64,000 nucleotides of DNA from Nonomuraea wenchangensis. GTDB lineage: Bacteria > Actinomycetota > Actinomycetes > Streptosporangiales > Streptosporangiaceae. The DNA lies in assembly GCF_900111685.1 (NCBI RefSeq), contig NZ_FOHX01000009.1, positions 248,001 through 312,000 of the forward strand, read 5' to 3'. Below the pieces are notes generated by a model. That model saw nothing but the letters and a program-made list of their open reading frames with translations. It was not told the origin of the DNA and searched no databases. A program made the position numbers and the translations under genes. Positions within the stretch are counted from its first letter, which is position 1. Each line of letters starts with the position of its first letter. Positions 39,830 to 48,963 of the stretch are shown piece by piece.

Positions 39830-40663
39830 ATGAGTGACGCGAGCACCTCATCACCGATAGCGCCGGTCATCGACGAGCTCTGGGAGCGCCGCGCGGAGCT
39901 GTCACCGAAGGACGACGAGGCCCGCCACCTGGTGATCGGCGCGGTGGACCTGCTCGACGCCGGCGTCGCCCGCACCGCCCGGCTGGTGGACGGCGAGCTG
40001 GAGGTCGACGAGCGGGCGAGGAGGGCGATCCTGCTCGCCTTCAAGCTGCTCGGCATGGCCCGCTCACAGGTGGGCGACTTCCACCACCAGGACCGCGTCC
40101 CGCTGAAGAACTCCTTCGAGGGCGTACGCGTGGTGCCCGGCGCGATCGCCCGCTGGGGGTCCTACCTGGCGCCCGGGGTGGTGCTGATGCCGTCGTTCAC
40201 GAACATCGGCGCGTACGTGGACGAGAACACGATGGTCGACACCTGGGCCACCGTCGGCTCCTGCGCCCAGATCGGCAAGAACGTGCACCTGTCCGGCGGG
40301 GTGGGCGTCGGCGGCGTGCTGGAGCCGCCCAACGCCGTGCCGGTCGTGGTCGAGGACGACGCGCTCGTCGGCAGCCGGGCGATGCTCGTCGAGGGCGCCA
40401 GGGTCGGCCGGGGCGCGGTCGTGGGCGCCGGGGTGATCCTGTCCGCCTCGATCCCCGTGATAGACGTGGAGACCGGCGAGGAGCTGGCCCGGGGCCGGAT
40501 CCCCGACTGGTGCGTGGCCGTGAGCGGCACGCGGCAGCGGGAGTTCCCCGGAGGCACGTTCGGGCTGCCGTGCGTGCTGGTGATCAAGCGGCTGGAGCCG
40601 GGGCAGCGGCACGACAAGGCGGCGCTCAACGAGGTGCTGCGGGAACACGGGGTGAACACCTGA
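39830..40663 (+). CDS. dapD: Tetrahydrodipicolinate N-succinyltransferase
   Basis: Left-handed beta-helix acyltransferase that succinylates tetrahydrodipicolinate from succinyl-CoA, opening the succinylase branch of lysine/DAP synthesis. The 277-residue protein has an N-terminal helical part, AFKLLGMARSQVGDFHHQD, then the hexapeptide-repeat core VLMPSFTNIGAYVDENTMVD, TWATVGSCAQIGKNVHLSGG and VGVGGVLEPP. This core is closer to the E. coli-type DapD (about 274 residues) than to the longer actinobacterial form of about 320 residues that I know from Mycobacterium. Its stop overlaps the dapE start as TGATG, so the two are coupled. Confidence 0.92.
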   Translation: MSDASTSSPIAPVIDELWERRAELSPKDDEARHLVIGAVDLLDAGVARTARLVDGELEVDERARRAILLAFKLLGMARSQVGDFHHQDRVPLKNSFEGVRVVPGAIARWGSYLAPGVVLMPSFTNIGAYVDENTMVDTWATVGSCAQIGKNVHLSGGVGVGGVLEPPNAVPVVVEDDALVGSRAMLVEGARVGRGAVVGAGVILSASIPVIDVETGEELARGRIPDWCVAVSGTRQREFPGGTFGLPCVLVIKRLEPGQRHDKAALNEVLREHGVNT

Positions 40664-41718
40664 TGCTGGACCTGACCCAGGACGTACGCGCGCTCACCGC
40701 CGCGATCGTGGACATCGAGTCGGTGAGCGGCGCCGAGCGCGCCCTGGCCGACGCCGTCGAGCGGGCGCTCGCCGCGCTGCCCCACCTGAAGGTGGAGCGT
40801 TCCGGCGAGACCGTCGTCGCCCGCACCGAGCTCGGCCACGCCGAGCGGGTGCTGATCGCCGGCCACCTCGACACCGTCCCGGTCGCCGCCAACCTGCCGA
40901 GCCGGGTCGAGGGCGACCTGCTGTACGGGTGCGGCACCTCCGACATGAAGGCCGGCGTGGCCGTCGCGCTCCGGCTGGCCGCCACCGTGCCCGCCCCCAA
41001 CAGGGACGTCACCTACGTCTTCTACGACTGCGAGGAGATCGAGGCCGAGCGCAACGGCCTCACCCGGGTCGCGAGGGAGCACCCCGACTGGCTGCTCGCC
41101 GACTTCGCGGTGCTGATGGAGCCGACCGACGGCGTGATCGAGGGCGGCTGCCAGGGCACGCTGCGCGCCGAGGTCGCGGTGAGCGGCAAGCGCGCCCACA
41201 GCGCCCGCTCGTGGTTCGGGGTCAACGCCATCCACGGGATCGAGCCGGTGCTCGCCCGGCTCAACGCCTACGAGGCGCGCCGGCCGGTGGTCGACGGGCT
41301 GGAGTACCACGAAGGGCTCAACGCGGTCGGCGTCACCGGCGGCGTGGCCGGCAACGTCATTCCCGACCGGTGCGTGGTCACCGTCAACTACCGCTTCGCC
41401 CCCGACCTGACGATCGAGCAGGCCCAGGAGCACGTACGCGAGGTGTTCGACGGCTTCGAGGTGACCTTCACCGACGCGGCGCCGGGGGCCCGGCCGGGGC
41501 TGACGCATCCGGTGGCGGCGGCGTTCGCCGCGGCCGTGGGCGGCACGCCGCGGGCCAAGCTGGGCTGGACGGACGTCGCCCGCTTCTCCGCGCTCGGCGT
41601 CCCCGCCGTGAACTACGGTCCCGGCGATCCCAACCTGGCGCACCAGCAGGGCGAGTACGTGTCGCTGCCGAAGATCGTGGAGGGCGAGCGCGCGATGCGG
41701 GACTGGCTCACCAAATGA
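40663..41718 (+). CDS. dapE: Succinyl-diaminopimelate desuccinylase
   Basis: M20-family dizinc amidase that releases succinate from N-succinyl-LL-DAP, giving LL-DAP. The 351-residue protein has the metal motifs IAGHLDTVPV and YGCGTSDMKAGVAVAL, the catalytic and metal glutamates in FYDCEEIEAERNGL, the dimerisation domain with SGKRAHSARSW, and a late histidine in DPNLAHQQGEY. Residue order and length agree with actinobacterial DapE. It is the second gene of the dapD-dapE pair (1-nt overlap). Its stop codon lies inside the base of a long hairpin. Confidence 0.93.
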   Translation: MLDLTQDVRALTAAIVDIESVSGAERALADAVERALAALPHLKVERSGETVVARTELGHAERVLIAGHLDTVPVAANLPSRVEGDLLYGCGTSDMKAGVAVALRLAATVPAPNRDVTYVFYDCEEIEAERNGLTRVAREHPDWLLADFAVLMEPTDGVIEGGCQGTLRAEVAVSGKRAHSARSWFGVNAIHGIEPVLARLNAYEARRPVVDGLEYHEGLNAVGVTGGVAGNVIPDRCVVTVNYRFAPDLTIEQAQEHVREVFDGFEVTFTDAAPGARPGLTHPVAAAFAAAVGGTPRAKLGWTDVARFSALGVPAVNYGPGDPNLAHQQGEYVSLPKIVEGERAMRDWLTK

Positions 41719-41763
41719 AAGTGGCCTTCCTCGCCGGCCATTTGGCGGGGAAGACCACTTTCA
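41716..41763 (+). terminator. Long hairpin beginning at the dapE stop codon
   Basis: A 20-step stem (18 Watson-Crick pairs, one G-U, one mismatch) runs from tgaaagtgg at the stop codon to ccactttca, with an 8-nt loop. It is the strongest hairpin seen in the window and is the likely dapDE terminator. A run of T occurs about 60 bp later (41829-41835), not directly after the stem. Confidence 0.75.
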
Positions 41764-41906
41764 GTCCCGAGCAGCACCCTCGCCAGTTAGACGCGAGGGA
41801 GCCGAAATCCGGTTCCCCGCCTCCCAAGTTTTTTTCGATTCCCGTAACCACCCCGCCACCTGGGCTTTCGCCGTCAGGACGCGAACCGCTCGGGAGAAGG
41901 GCTAGC

Positions 41907-42713
<807 letters not shown>

Positions 42714-42724
42714 GCTTCCGCGAC

Positions 42725-43309
42725 GTGAACATCTGCGTCTTCTGCGCCTCCAGCCTGCGCATCGACGGGAAATACCTCGACCTGGCCGCCCGCGTCGGCG
42801 CCGAGCTCGGCCGGCGCGGCCACACGCTGGTCAGCGGCGGCGGATCGATCTCCTGCATGGGCGCCGTCACCTCGGCGGCCCGCGCGGCGGGCGGGCGCAC
42901 GGTCGGCGTGATCCCGCAGGTGCTGGTCGACATGGAGGTGGCCGACGAGGAGTCGCACGAGCTGATCGTCACCGGCGACATGCGCGAGCGCAAGGGCGTC
43001 ATGGACGCCCGCTCCGACGCGTTCCTGGTGCTGCCCGGCGGCATCGGCACGCTGGAGGAGCTGTTCGAGATCTGGACCGCGCGGGTGCTGGGCATGCACG
43101 ACAAGCCCTTGGTGGTGCTCGACCCCTGGGGCCTGTACGAACCGCTCAAGCGGCTCATGGACCACCTCTACGACGAGGGCTTCACCCGGCCCGAGGTGTT
43201 CGACGCGATCTCGTGGACGACGACCGTCGAGGAGGCGTTCGCCCGGCTGGAGGCCCGGTCCCAGCCGGTCCGGCCGAGCGTCGCCGAGCTGGGCGAGGCC
43301 ACCCCCTGA
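42725..43309 (+). CDS. LOG family protein (TIGR00730), short form
   Basis: A 194-residue paralogue of the preceding protein. It begins with MNICVFCASS and shows the nucleotide loop LVSGGGSISCMGAVTSAAR, GVIPQVLVDMEVADEE, and the catalytic motif VLPGGIGTLEELFEIWTARVLG. It lacks the N-terminal extension of its neighbour. The GTG at 42725 lies 11 bp after the previous stop, suggesting cotranslation. A perfect hairpin follows at once. Confidence 0.88.
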   Translation: MNICVFCASSLRIDGKYLDLAARVGAELGRRGHTLVSGGGSISCMGAVTSAARAAGGRTVGVIPQVLVDMEVADEESHELIVTGDMRERKGVMDARSDAFLVLPGGIGTLEELFEIWTARVLGMHDKPLVVLDPWGLYEPLKRLMDHLYDEGFTRPEVFDAISWTTTVEEAFARLEARSQPVRPSVAELGEATP

Positions 43310-43311
43310 TC

Positions 43312-43330
43312 GGGCCCCTGATCGGGGCCC
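43312..43330 (+). terminator. GC hairpin after the LOG pair
   Basis: gggcccc-tgatc-ggggccc is a perfect 7-bp all-GC stem, 2 bp past the LOG stop. No U tract, but position and strength fit a transcription end. Confidence 0.6.
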
Positions 43331-43390
43331 GCCCCGCTGACCAGGACGGTCGTGCCCGAAGCCGCACCTGCCGCGGCAAGTGCGGACCTC

Positions 43391-44152
43391 ATGCCCCGAT
43401 GGTATGAGTACGATGCCAATGTGCTGGTCATACTCGCCATCGCCGCCATCGCCATTCTGGCCTGCGTGGTCGTGGTCTCCCTCGGCCGGGGCGGTGAGCT
43501 GACCGAGTTCCCGCCGGACGTGCCGCCGCTCGGCCTGCCCGAGCCGGGACAGCTCACGGCGGTCGACTTCATGGCGCTCCAACTGCCGGTCAACCTGGTC
43601 GGCTACCACACGGCGAGCGTCGACGAGGCCCTGCGCAGGGCCGCCACCGCGCTCAGCGAGCGCGACACCAGGATCGCGGTGCTGGAGCAGCGCGTCTCCG
43701 AGCTGCTGTCCAGGCGCCTGTACGCGCGCCAGGAGGTCTACGCCGCGCCGGGTGCCGGGCTGCGTACCGACCACGAGCCCGAGGCGCCGGCCGTGGACAG
43801 GGAGCTGCCGGAGTCCGGCGACCCCGTCACGTCGAGCGGCGCGTCGGTGTCGTGGGACGGCGGGGCCGAGCTGAGGCACCTGCCCGAGGAGCCCGAGTGG
43901 CGGCTGCCCGCCGACGCCACGGACCAGGCCGCCGGCGAGCCCGCCGAGGACGACGAGCCGGAGAAGCACGCCGCTGAACAGGACGTCGCCGAGAAGGACG
44001 CCGTCGAGCAGGACGAGCCCGACGACGACGGCGCTGAGAAGGACCAGGCGGAGCAGGACGAGCAGGAGAAGGACGGCACGGAGAAGGACGGCACGGAGAA
44101 GGACGGGGAGCCGGTGCGGGCCAAGGACGCCGACGGGGACGACCGGGCGTGA
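43391..44152 (+). CDS. DivIVA-domain membrane protein with acidic tail
   Basis: About 253 residues. An N-terminal membrane helix (VLVILAIAAIAILACVVVVSL) is followed by a short DivIVA-like segment (AVDFMALQLPVNLVGYHTAS, VDEALRRAATALSERDTRI) and a coiled-coil part (LEQRVSELLSRR). The last ~100 residues are highly acidic low complexity with EKDGTEKDGTEKDG repeats. DivIVA-type domains recruit proteins to curved membrane in growth and division. The start is uncertain: ATG 43391, GTG 43352 and a GTG at the helix are all in frame. The stop overlaps the tag start by GTGA. Confidence 0.72.
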   Translation: MPRWYEYDANVLVILAIAAIAILACVVVVSLGRGGELTEFPPDVPPLGLPEPGQLTAVDFMALQLPVNLVGYHTASVDEALRRAATALSERDTRIAVLEQRVSELLSRRLYARQEVYAAPGAGLRTDHEPEAPAVDRELPESGDPVTSSGASVSWDGGAELRHLPEEPEWRLPADATDQAAGEPAEDDEPEKHAAEQDVAEKDAVEQDEPDDDGAEKDQAEQDEQEKDGTEKDGTEKDGEPVRAKDADGDDRA

Positions 44153-44700
44153 CCGAGCTGATCCGCTGCACCTGGGCCGGCATGTCCGACCCGATGTACC
44201 TCGCCTACCACGACGAGGAGTGGGGCCGCCCGGTGCGGGGCGACGACGCGGTCTTCGAGCGCGTCGCGCTGGAGGCGTTCCAGTCCGGCCTGTCCTGGCT
44301 GACGATCCTGCGCAAGCGCGAGAACTTCCGCGCCGCCTTCGACGGCTTCTCCATCCCGAAGGTCGCCGCCTACACCGAGCAGGACGTCGAACGCCTGCTC
44401 GGCGACCCCGGCATCGTCCGCAACCGGGCCAAGATCGAGGCGGCGATCAGCAACGCCAGAGTCGCCCAGGACCTCCCCGGCGGCCTGTCGGAGCTGGTGT
44501 GGCGGCACGCCGACCCCGGCTCGCCGGTGCCGAGGACGATGGCCGACGTCCCCGCCGTCACCCCCGGCTCCAAGGCGCTGGCCAAGGAGCTGAAGCGGCA
44601 CGGCTTCAGGTTCGTCGGCCCGACCACCGCCTACGCGCTCATGCAGGCGATCGGCCTGGTCAACGACCATCTCGCGGACTGCGTGGCGCGCGCCCGCTGA
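44149..44700 (+). CDS. tag: DNA-3-methyladenine glycosylase I
   Basis: Tag excises 3-methyladenine from alkylated DNA as the first step of base excision repair. The 183-residue protein has the conserved start RCTWAG with the zinc cysteine, YHDEEWGRPV with a zinc histidine, the active-site region FERVALEAFQSGLSWLTIL, FVGPTTAYALMQAIG, and the closing NDHLADC that gives the last histidine and cysteine of the zinc site. Length is normal. Its GTG start overlaps the upstream stop by four bases. Confidence 0.95.
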   Translation: MTELIRCTWAGMSDPMYLAYHDEEWGRPVRGDDAVFERVALEAFQSGLSWLTILRKRENFRAAFDGFSIPKVAAYTEQDVERLLGDPGIVRNRAKIEAAISNARVAQDLPGGLSELVWRHADPGSPVPRTMADVPAVTPGSKALAKELKRHGFRFVGPTTAYALMQAIGLVNDHLADCVARAR

Positions 44701-44712
44701 CCCCCGGCCGGG

Positions 44713-45489
44713 TCACTCGCCGGTGAAGGCCGGGCGCTGCTTGGCGAGGAAGGCCCTGGTCGCCTCGCGATGGTCGCGGGTGGCCGCGCACTCGTCCTGA
44801 AGGTCGGCCTCCAGGGCGAGCGCGTCCGGCAGCGGGTGCGTGGCGGCGTGGGCGAGGGCCCGCTTGGTGGCCGCGTACGCGACCGTCGGCCCCTGCGCCA
44901 GCCGCGCCGCCAGCTCGTACGCGGTCTTCAGCACGTCCTCGGCGGGCACCACCCGCGTGACCAGCCCCAGCTCCAGGGCGCGGGCGGCGTCCAGCGGCTC
45001 GCCGAGCAGCATCAGCTCGGCGGCCCGGCCGAGCCCGACGAGGCGCTGCAGCGTCCACGACGCGCCGGAGTCGGGGGCGAGGCCGATGCCCGTGAAGGCG
45101 AGCGCGAACTTCGCCCGCTCCGAGGCCACCCGCAGGTCGCAGGCGAACGCCAGTGACGCCCCCGCGCCGGCCGCGACCCCGTTGACGGCGGCCACCACCG
45201 GCTTCGGCATGGTGGTCAGCAGCTCGACGATGGGGTTGTAGTGGAGGCGTACGGTGTCGTCGAGGCCGCGCCCCGCCTCCAGGTTGTCGGCGTGCTCGCG
45301 CAGGTCCTGGCCCGCGCAGAAGGCCCGGCCCGCGCCCGTCAGCAGCACGGCGCGGATCGCGCGGTCGTCGGCGGCCCGCCGCAGCGCGTCGAGCAGCGCC
45401 ACTTTGAGCTCGGTGGTGAGCGAGTTCATCGCGTCGGGGCGGTCGAGGGTGATGGTGGCGACGGCGTCGGCCACGTCGTAGCGGATCAA
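44713..45489 (-). CDS. Enoyl-CoA hydratase/isomerase family protein
   Basis: A 258-residue crotonase-fold protein. Motifs are TITLDRPDAMNSL, the oxyanion-hole segments AFCAGQDLREH and AAVNGVAAGAGASLAFACDLR, and FALAFTGIGLAPDSGASWTL. The aspartate in APDSGASW and the pairing with a PaaX-type regulator suggest the PaaG isomerase branch of phenylacetate breakdown. Crotonases are hard to separate by eye and no other paa gene is nearby. The start is a TTG overlapping the regulator stop by four bases (TTGA), which couples the two. Confidence 0.85.
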   Translation of the reverse strand: MIRYDVADAVATITLDRPDAMNSLTTELKVALLDALRRAADDRAIRAVLLTGAGRAFCAGQDLREHADNLEAGRGLDDTVRLHYNPIVELLTTMPKPVVAAVNGVAAGAGASLAFACDLRVASERAKFALAFTGIGLAPDSGASWTLQRLVGLGRAAELMLLGEPLDAARALELGLVTRVVPAEDVLKTAYELAARLAQGPTVAYAATKRALAHAATHPLPDALALEADLQDECAATRDHREATRAFLAKQRPAFTGE

Positions 45490-46298
45490 GGCAACTCCCT
45501 GTCGACGAACGCGGTGGCTGCGGGCAGCAGCCTGGCGGCCTCCTGCTCGAAGTAGGCCCTGGCCTTCTCACCCGGCCAGCCGGCCGGCAGCAGCTCGCCC
45601 GGCAGGCCGGGGTCGCGGAACAGGAAGTTCCGCCAGCCGTGGACGAGCCTGCTGCGGGCGGCGAAGACCTGGTCGTCCGGGGCCGACCCGGGCAGGGTGC
45701 TGATCAGCGTGACAGCCTCGGTGAGCCATTGCTCGTACGCCTCGCCGATGGCGTCCAGATCCCAGGCCCGCGCCACCAGCTCGCGCGGGTCGCCGTCGAG
45801 CGCGGCCTCGAACCGGTCGGCCCGCACGCCCTCGCCCTCCAGCAGGGTGTCCAGCTCGGTGGAGTGGCGTGGACCGATCCAGGTCGTCTCCGACAGCGCG
45901 GCGTAGCCGAGGAAGGTGAGGTCGGCCCGCAGCCGCTCCCTGCGCGGGCGTTCCCTGACCGGCTCAAGCACGACGACATGCCAGCGGCCCGGCCAGGGAG
46001 GGGCCCCCGCTCGGTAAATTCTCAGGGCCGCCTCATCGAGCCGGCGCACGCACTTGGGGGTCAGCCCGTAGCCGGGCCCCTGCGGCAGCCTGACCGGCCG
46101 GAGCCAGCCCTGGCGCACCATGCGGGAGACCGCCGTACGGACGGCCGGAGCCGCGATTTCCAGGGGTTTCATGAGCCGTACGAGCGCGGCGACGGACGCC
46201 TGTCCCCCTCGCTGGCGCAGGTGGTCCCCGTAGAGATCGAACAGAGCGGCGCGAGCGTGCACGCAGTCCAGTTTGGCCGTCTTCGCACGCCCCGACAA
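45486..46298 (-). CDS. PaaX family transcriptional regulator
   Basis: A 270-residue PaaX-like repressor. Its N-terminal winged helix (ALFDLYGDHLRQRGGQASVAALVRLM, APAVRTAVSRMVRQGWL) would bind DNA, and the C-terminal domain (RNFLFRDPGLPGELLPAGWPG) is typical of the family, whose ligand in E. coli is phenylacetyl-CoA. It precedes and overlaps an enoyl-CoA hydratase/isomerase gene, a likely target. The start is uncertain: TTG at 46298 or GTG at 46262 (VHARAALFD), the latter closer to usual family N-termini. Confidence 0.85.
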   Translation of the reverse strand: MSGRAKTAKLDCVHARAALFDLYGDHLRQRGGQASVAALVRLMKPLEIAAPAVRTAVSRMVRQGWLRPVRLPQGPGYGLTPKCVRRLDEAALRIYRAGAPPWPGRWHVVVLEPVRERPRRERLRADLTFLGYAALSETTWIGPRHSTELDTLLEGEGVRADRFEAALDGDPRELVARAWDLDAIGEAYEQWLTEAVTLISTLPGSAPDDQVFAARSRLVHGWRNFLFRDPGLPGELLPAGWPGEKARAYFEQEAARLLPAATAFVDRELP

Positions 46299-46443
46299 CG
46301 CATTCTGGGAGGAGATCGTTACCCATGAGCGCTCTCGATGCGGGAGAATAGGACATCACAGAAGACGTGAATGCGCCGACCACCCCTCCTGGGAGGTCGG
46401 AAATCGCGGGCCGCGGGAGCCCAAGGCAGGAAGGGATGCACGC

Positions 46444-46611
46444 ATGGCGGCGATGAAGCCGCGGACCGGCGATGGTCCGCTCGAGGTCACCAAGGAAGGG
46501 CGCGGCATAGTCATGCGGGTCCCTCTCGAAGGTGGCGGCCGGCTCGTCGTGGAGATCTCCGCCGACGAGGCCAAGGCCCTCGGTGAGGCGTTGAAGAACG
46601 TCGTCGGCTGA
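46444..46611 (+). CDS. DUF3117 small conserved protein
   Basis: A 55-residue protein beginning MAAMKPRTGDGPLEVTKEGR, with VMRVPLEGGGRLVVEIS and an Ala/Leu helix at the end. It is the almost invariant DUF3117 protein of actinobacteria, of unknown function. The ATG at 46444 follows aggaagg at good distance. It stands alone, with pepA 88 bp downstream across a strong hairpin. Confidence 0.9.
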   Translation: MAAMKPRTGDGPLEVTKEGRGIVMRVPLEGGGRLVVEISADEAKALGEALKNVVG

Positions 46612-46637
46612 GCGCTCCCGAGAGACAACCTGTTTCA

Positions 46638-46677
46638 CGACCCTGGCGCACACCCGGCTGAACCGGCGCCAGGGTCG
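46638..46677 (+). terminator. 12-bp perfect hairpin between DUF3117 and pepA
   Basis: cgaccctggcgc pairs perfectly with gcgccagggtcg around a 16-nt loop. It lies 26 bp after the DUF3117 stop and 22 bp before pepA, so it probably ends the short DUF3117 transcript. Confidence 0.7.
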
Positions 46678-46699
46678 CTGACGTTTGAGGAGAATTCCC

Positions 46700-48109
46700 G
46701 TGCCCATTGAGACCACTGCCGCGGTGGTCGCCGAGGTGCCCGCCGACGCCGAGTTGCTGGCGATCCCGTACGCCTCCGGCCTCGCTCCCGCGCACGACGT
46801 GGAGCTGCACCTGCCCGTGCGCGACCTGCTGGCCCACTACGAGGCCAAGGGGGAGGCCGGGGAGATCGTGGAGGTGCCCGTGGCCCGCGCAGGGGGCGTG
46901 GGCCGGGTGCTGTTCTACGGCGTCGGCGACGGCTCGCCGGCCGCGCTGCGCAGGGCCGGCGCCGGGCTCGCCCGCCGGGCCAAGGGCAAGGACACCCTGA
47001 CCGTGGTGCCGCCGGAGGGGGAGTTCACCGCGTTCGCCGAGGCCGCGCTGCTGGCCGCCTACACCTTCCGCATCGGCGACGCCGGGCGCCGGGCCGTGGC
47101 ACGGCTGGCGTTCGCCGGGGCCGACCAGGCGGCCCTGGAGCGGGCGGAGGCCACGGCGCGGGCGGTGGCCCTGGCGCGCGACCTCGCCAACACGCCCTCC
47201 TCGGTCAAGAACCCCGCCTGGCTCGCCGAGCGGGCCGCCGAGACCGGCCTGCCGGTGCGGGTGTGGGACGAGGAGCAGCTGCGGGCCGACGGCTTCGGCG
47301 GCATCCTCGCCGTCGGGCAGGGCTCGGTCAGCCCGCCGCGCCTCATCCAGCTCTCCTACACCCCCGAGCAGCCCGCGGAGCGGCACGTGGTGCTGGTCGG
47401 CAAGGGCATCACGTTCGACTCGGGCGGCCTGTCGCTCAAGCCGACCGAGAACATGAAGACCCAGAAGACCGACATGGCGGGCGGGGCGGTCGTCATCGCG
47501 GTGCTGCGCGCCCTCGCCGAGCTGAAGGCGCCGGTGCGGGTCACCGGGCTGGTCGCCGCCGCCGAGAACATGCCTTCAGGCACCGCGCAGCGGCCCAGCG
47601 ACGTCATCACCCACTACGGCGGCCGCACGGTCGAGGTGCTCAACACCGACGCCGAGGGGCGGCTCGTGCTGGCCGACGCCCTCGCCTACGCCGACGCCGA
47701 GCTCGACCCCGACGCGGTGGTGGACGTCGCCACGCTCACCGGGGCGATCACCGTGGCGCTCGGCCGCAGCGTCGGCGCCGTCTACGCCTCCGACGACGAC
47801 CTGGCCGGGCGGCTCGTCGCCGCCGGGCAGGCGAGCGACGACCGGCTGTGGCGGATGCCGCTCATCGACGAGTACGTCCCCGCGCTGGAGTCGTCCGTCG
47901 CCGACCTCGCCAACGTCGAGGTGGGCTCACGCTTCGGGGCGGGCTCGATCACGGCGGCGCTGTTCCTGCGGGAGTTCGCGGGCAAGCGGCCGTGGGCGCA
48001 CCTCGACATCGCAGGGGTCGGCCGCAGCACCGTGGACGAGGGCACGCTCAGCAAGGGCGCCACCGGGTTCGGCGTACGCGTCCTGCTGGAGTGGCTCACC
48101 CGGGGGTGA
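46700..48109 (+). CDS. pepA: Leucyl aminopeptidase (M17)
   Basis: Cytosolic dizinc aminopeptidase of family M17, 469 residues, releasing N-terminal residues from peptides. The N-terminal regulatory domain (1-160) is followed by the catalytic domain with LVGKGITFDSGGLSLKP, KTDMAGGAVVIAVLRAL, the signature NTDAEGRLVLADALAYA and WAHLDIAGVG. Metal ligands and the bicarbonate-binding arginine of the signature are present. The GTG at 46700 follows gaggag with 8-nt spacing. Confidence 0.95.
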   Translation: MPIETTAAVVAEVPADAELLAIPYASGLAPAHDVELHLPVRDLLAHYEAKGEAGEIVEVPVARAGGVGRVLFYGVGDGSPAALRRAGAGLARRAKGKDTLTVVPPEGEFTAFAEAALLAAYTFRIGDAGRRAVARLAFAGADQAALERAEATARAVALARDLANTPSSVKNPAWLAERAAETGLPVRVWDEEQLRADGFGGILAVGQGSVSPPRLIQLSYTPEQPAERHVVLVGKGITFDSGGLSLKPTENMKTQKTDMAGGAVVIAVLRALAELKAPVRVTGLVAAAENMPSGTAQRPSDVITHYGGRTVEVLNTDAEGRLVLADALAYADAELDPDAVVDVATLTGAITVALGRSVGAVYASDDDLAGRLVAAGQASDDRLWRMPLIDEYVPALESSVADLANVEVGSRFGAGSITAALFLREFAGKRPWAHLDIAGVGRSTVDEGTLSKGATGFGVRVLLEWLTRG

Positions 48110-48112
48110 GCC
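48093..48112. terminator. Hairpin over the pepA stop, between convergent genes
   Basis: ggctcacc-cggg-ggtgagcc, an 8-bp perfect stem with a 4-nt loop, contains the pepA stop codon and ends 4 bp from the stop of the convergent methyltransferase. It may end both transcripts. Confidence 0.55.
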
Positions 48113-48115
48113 GCC

Positions 48116-48754
48116 CTACGCGGACACTTTGACGGCGGCCAGCAGGCCGTCGCCGAGGGGCATGAGCACCGAGCGCAGCCGCTCGTCCGACTGCACCAGC
48201 TTGCCGAGCTCGCGCAGCGCGACCGTGTCGGGGTCGCGCTGCGACGGGTCGGCCACGCGGTTGTGCCACAACATGTTGTCGAAGGCCACGATGCCGCCCA
48301 CGCGCAGCAGGCGCACGGCCTCGGCGAGATAGTCGGCGTACTCCTGCTTCGCGCCGTCGGCGAAGACCATGTCGTAGCCGCCGTCGGACAGGCGGGGCAG
48401 CACGTCGAGCGCCCGCCCGGAGATCAGCCGCACCCGCGCGCCGGAGAACCCGGCCTCCGCGAACGCCTGCCGGGCCAGGCGCTGGTGCTCGGGCTCGACG
48501 TCCACGCTGGTCAGCGTGCCGTCGGCGCGCATGCCGCGCAGCAGCCACAGCCCCGAGACGCCGCAGCCCGTGCCGATCTCCACCACCGCCTTGGCGTTGA
48601 CCGCGGTGGCGAGGAAACACAGCGCCGCGCCCGCGCCGGGAAGGATGGGCACGGCCCCCATCTCCAGCCCGCGCTGCCGCGCCGCGTGCAGGATCTCATC
48701 CTCCTGATGAAACTGCTCCGCATAGGCCAGAGTGGCCTCCACCTGATCGGTCAT
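48116..48754 (-). CDS. O-methyltransferase (COMT-like class I)
   Basis: A 212-residue SAM-dependent O-methyltransferase of the caffeoyl-CoA/catechol type. It shows VVEIGTGCGVSGLWLLRGM (motif I), LTSVDVEPEHQRLA (motif II), YDMVFADGAKQEYADYL with the metal-site aspartate, and GGIVAFDNMLWHNRV. The natural substrate is unknown. The ATG at 48754 follows gggagg. In actinobacteria this gene is usually divergent from the sigE block, as here, and the divergent region contains the ECF promoter. Confidence 0.9.
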   Translation of the reverse strand: MTDQVEATLAYAEQFHQEDEILHAARQRGLEMGAVPILPGAGAALCFLATAVNAKAVVEIGTGCGVSGLWLLRGMRADGTLTSVDVEPEHQRLARQAFAEAGFSGARVRLISGRALDVLPRLSDGGYDMVFADGAKQEYADYLAEAVRLLRVGGIVAFDNMLWHNRVADPSQRDPDTVALRELGKLVQSDERLRSVLMPLGDGLLAAVKVSA

Positions 48755-48832
48755 CGGCCGCCTCCCCCCACTTTCGTGCGATGTGTCCGCGTGATTGGCA
48801 CCGATCGCAGCCTAGGGGAGACACGCCGGGAC

Positions 48833-48859
48833 GGGAACTCAGGAGGGTCCCGAGGCGTT
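48833..48859 (+). promoter_or_regulatory. ECF-type promoter upstream of sigE
   Basis: GGGAAC (48833-48838) and CGTT (48856-48859) are separated by 17 nt. This matches the GGAAC-N16/17-CGTT pattern recognised by SigE-class ECF sigma factors, and it lies about 105 bp before the sigE start, so it is probably autoregulatory. Confidence 0.65.
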
Positions 48860-48963
48860 GCAGGTTTAAACGGGCTTTGCCGGTCCGGAAGGCAGGCAGT
48901 GCGCACGAAGGGACGAAACCAGGCACTATGGCGATAGCGGTGGTCCCAAAGAGAGGAGTTCTG

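Noticed and set aside
41715..41906. A longer LOG protein starting at the ATG overlapping the dapE stop
   Set aside because: The extra 64 codons would be encoded by the long terminator hairpin, and the family fold starts much later.
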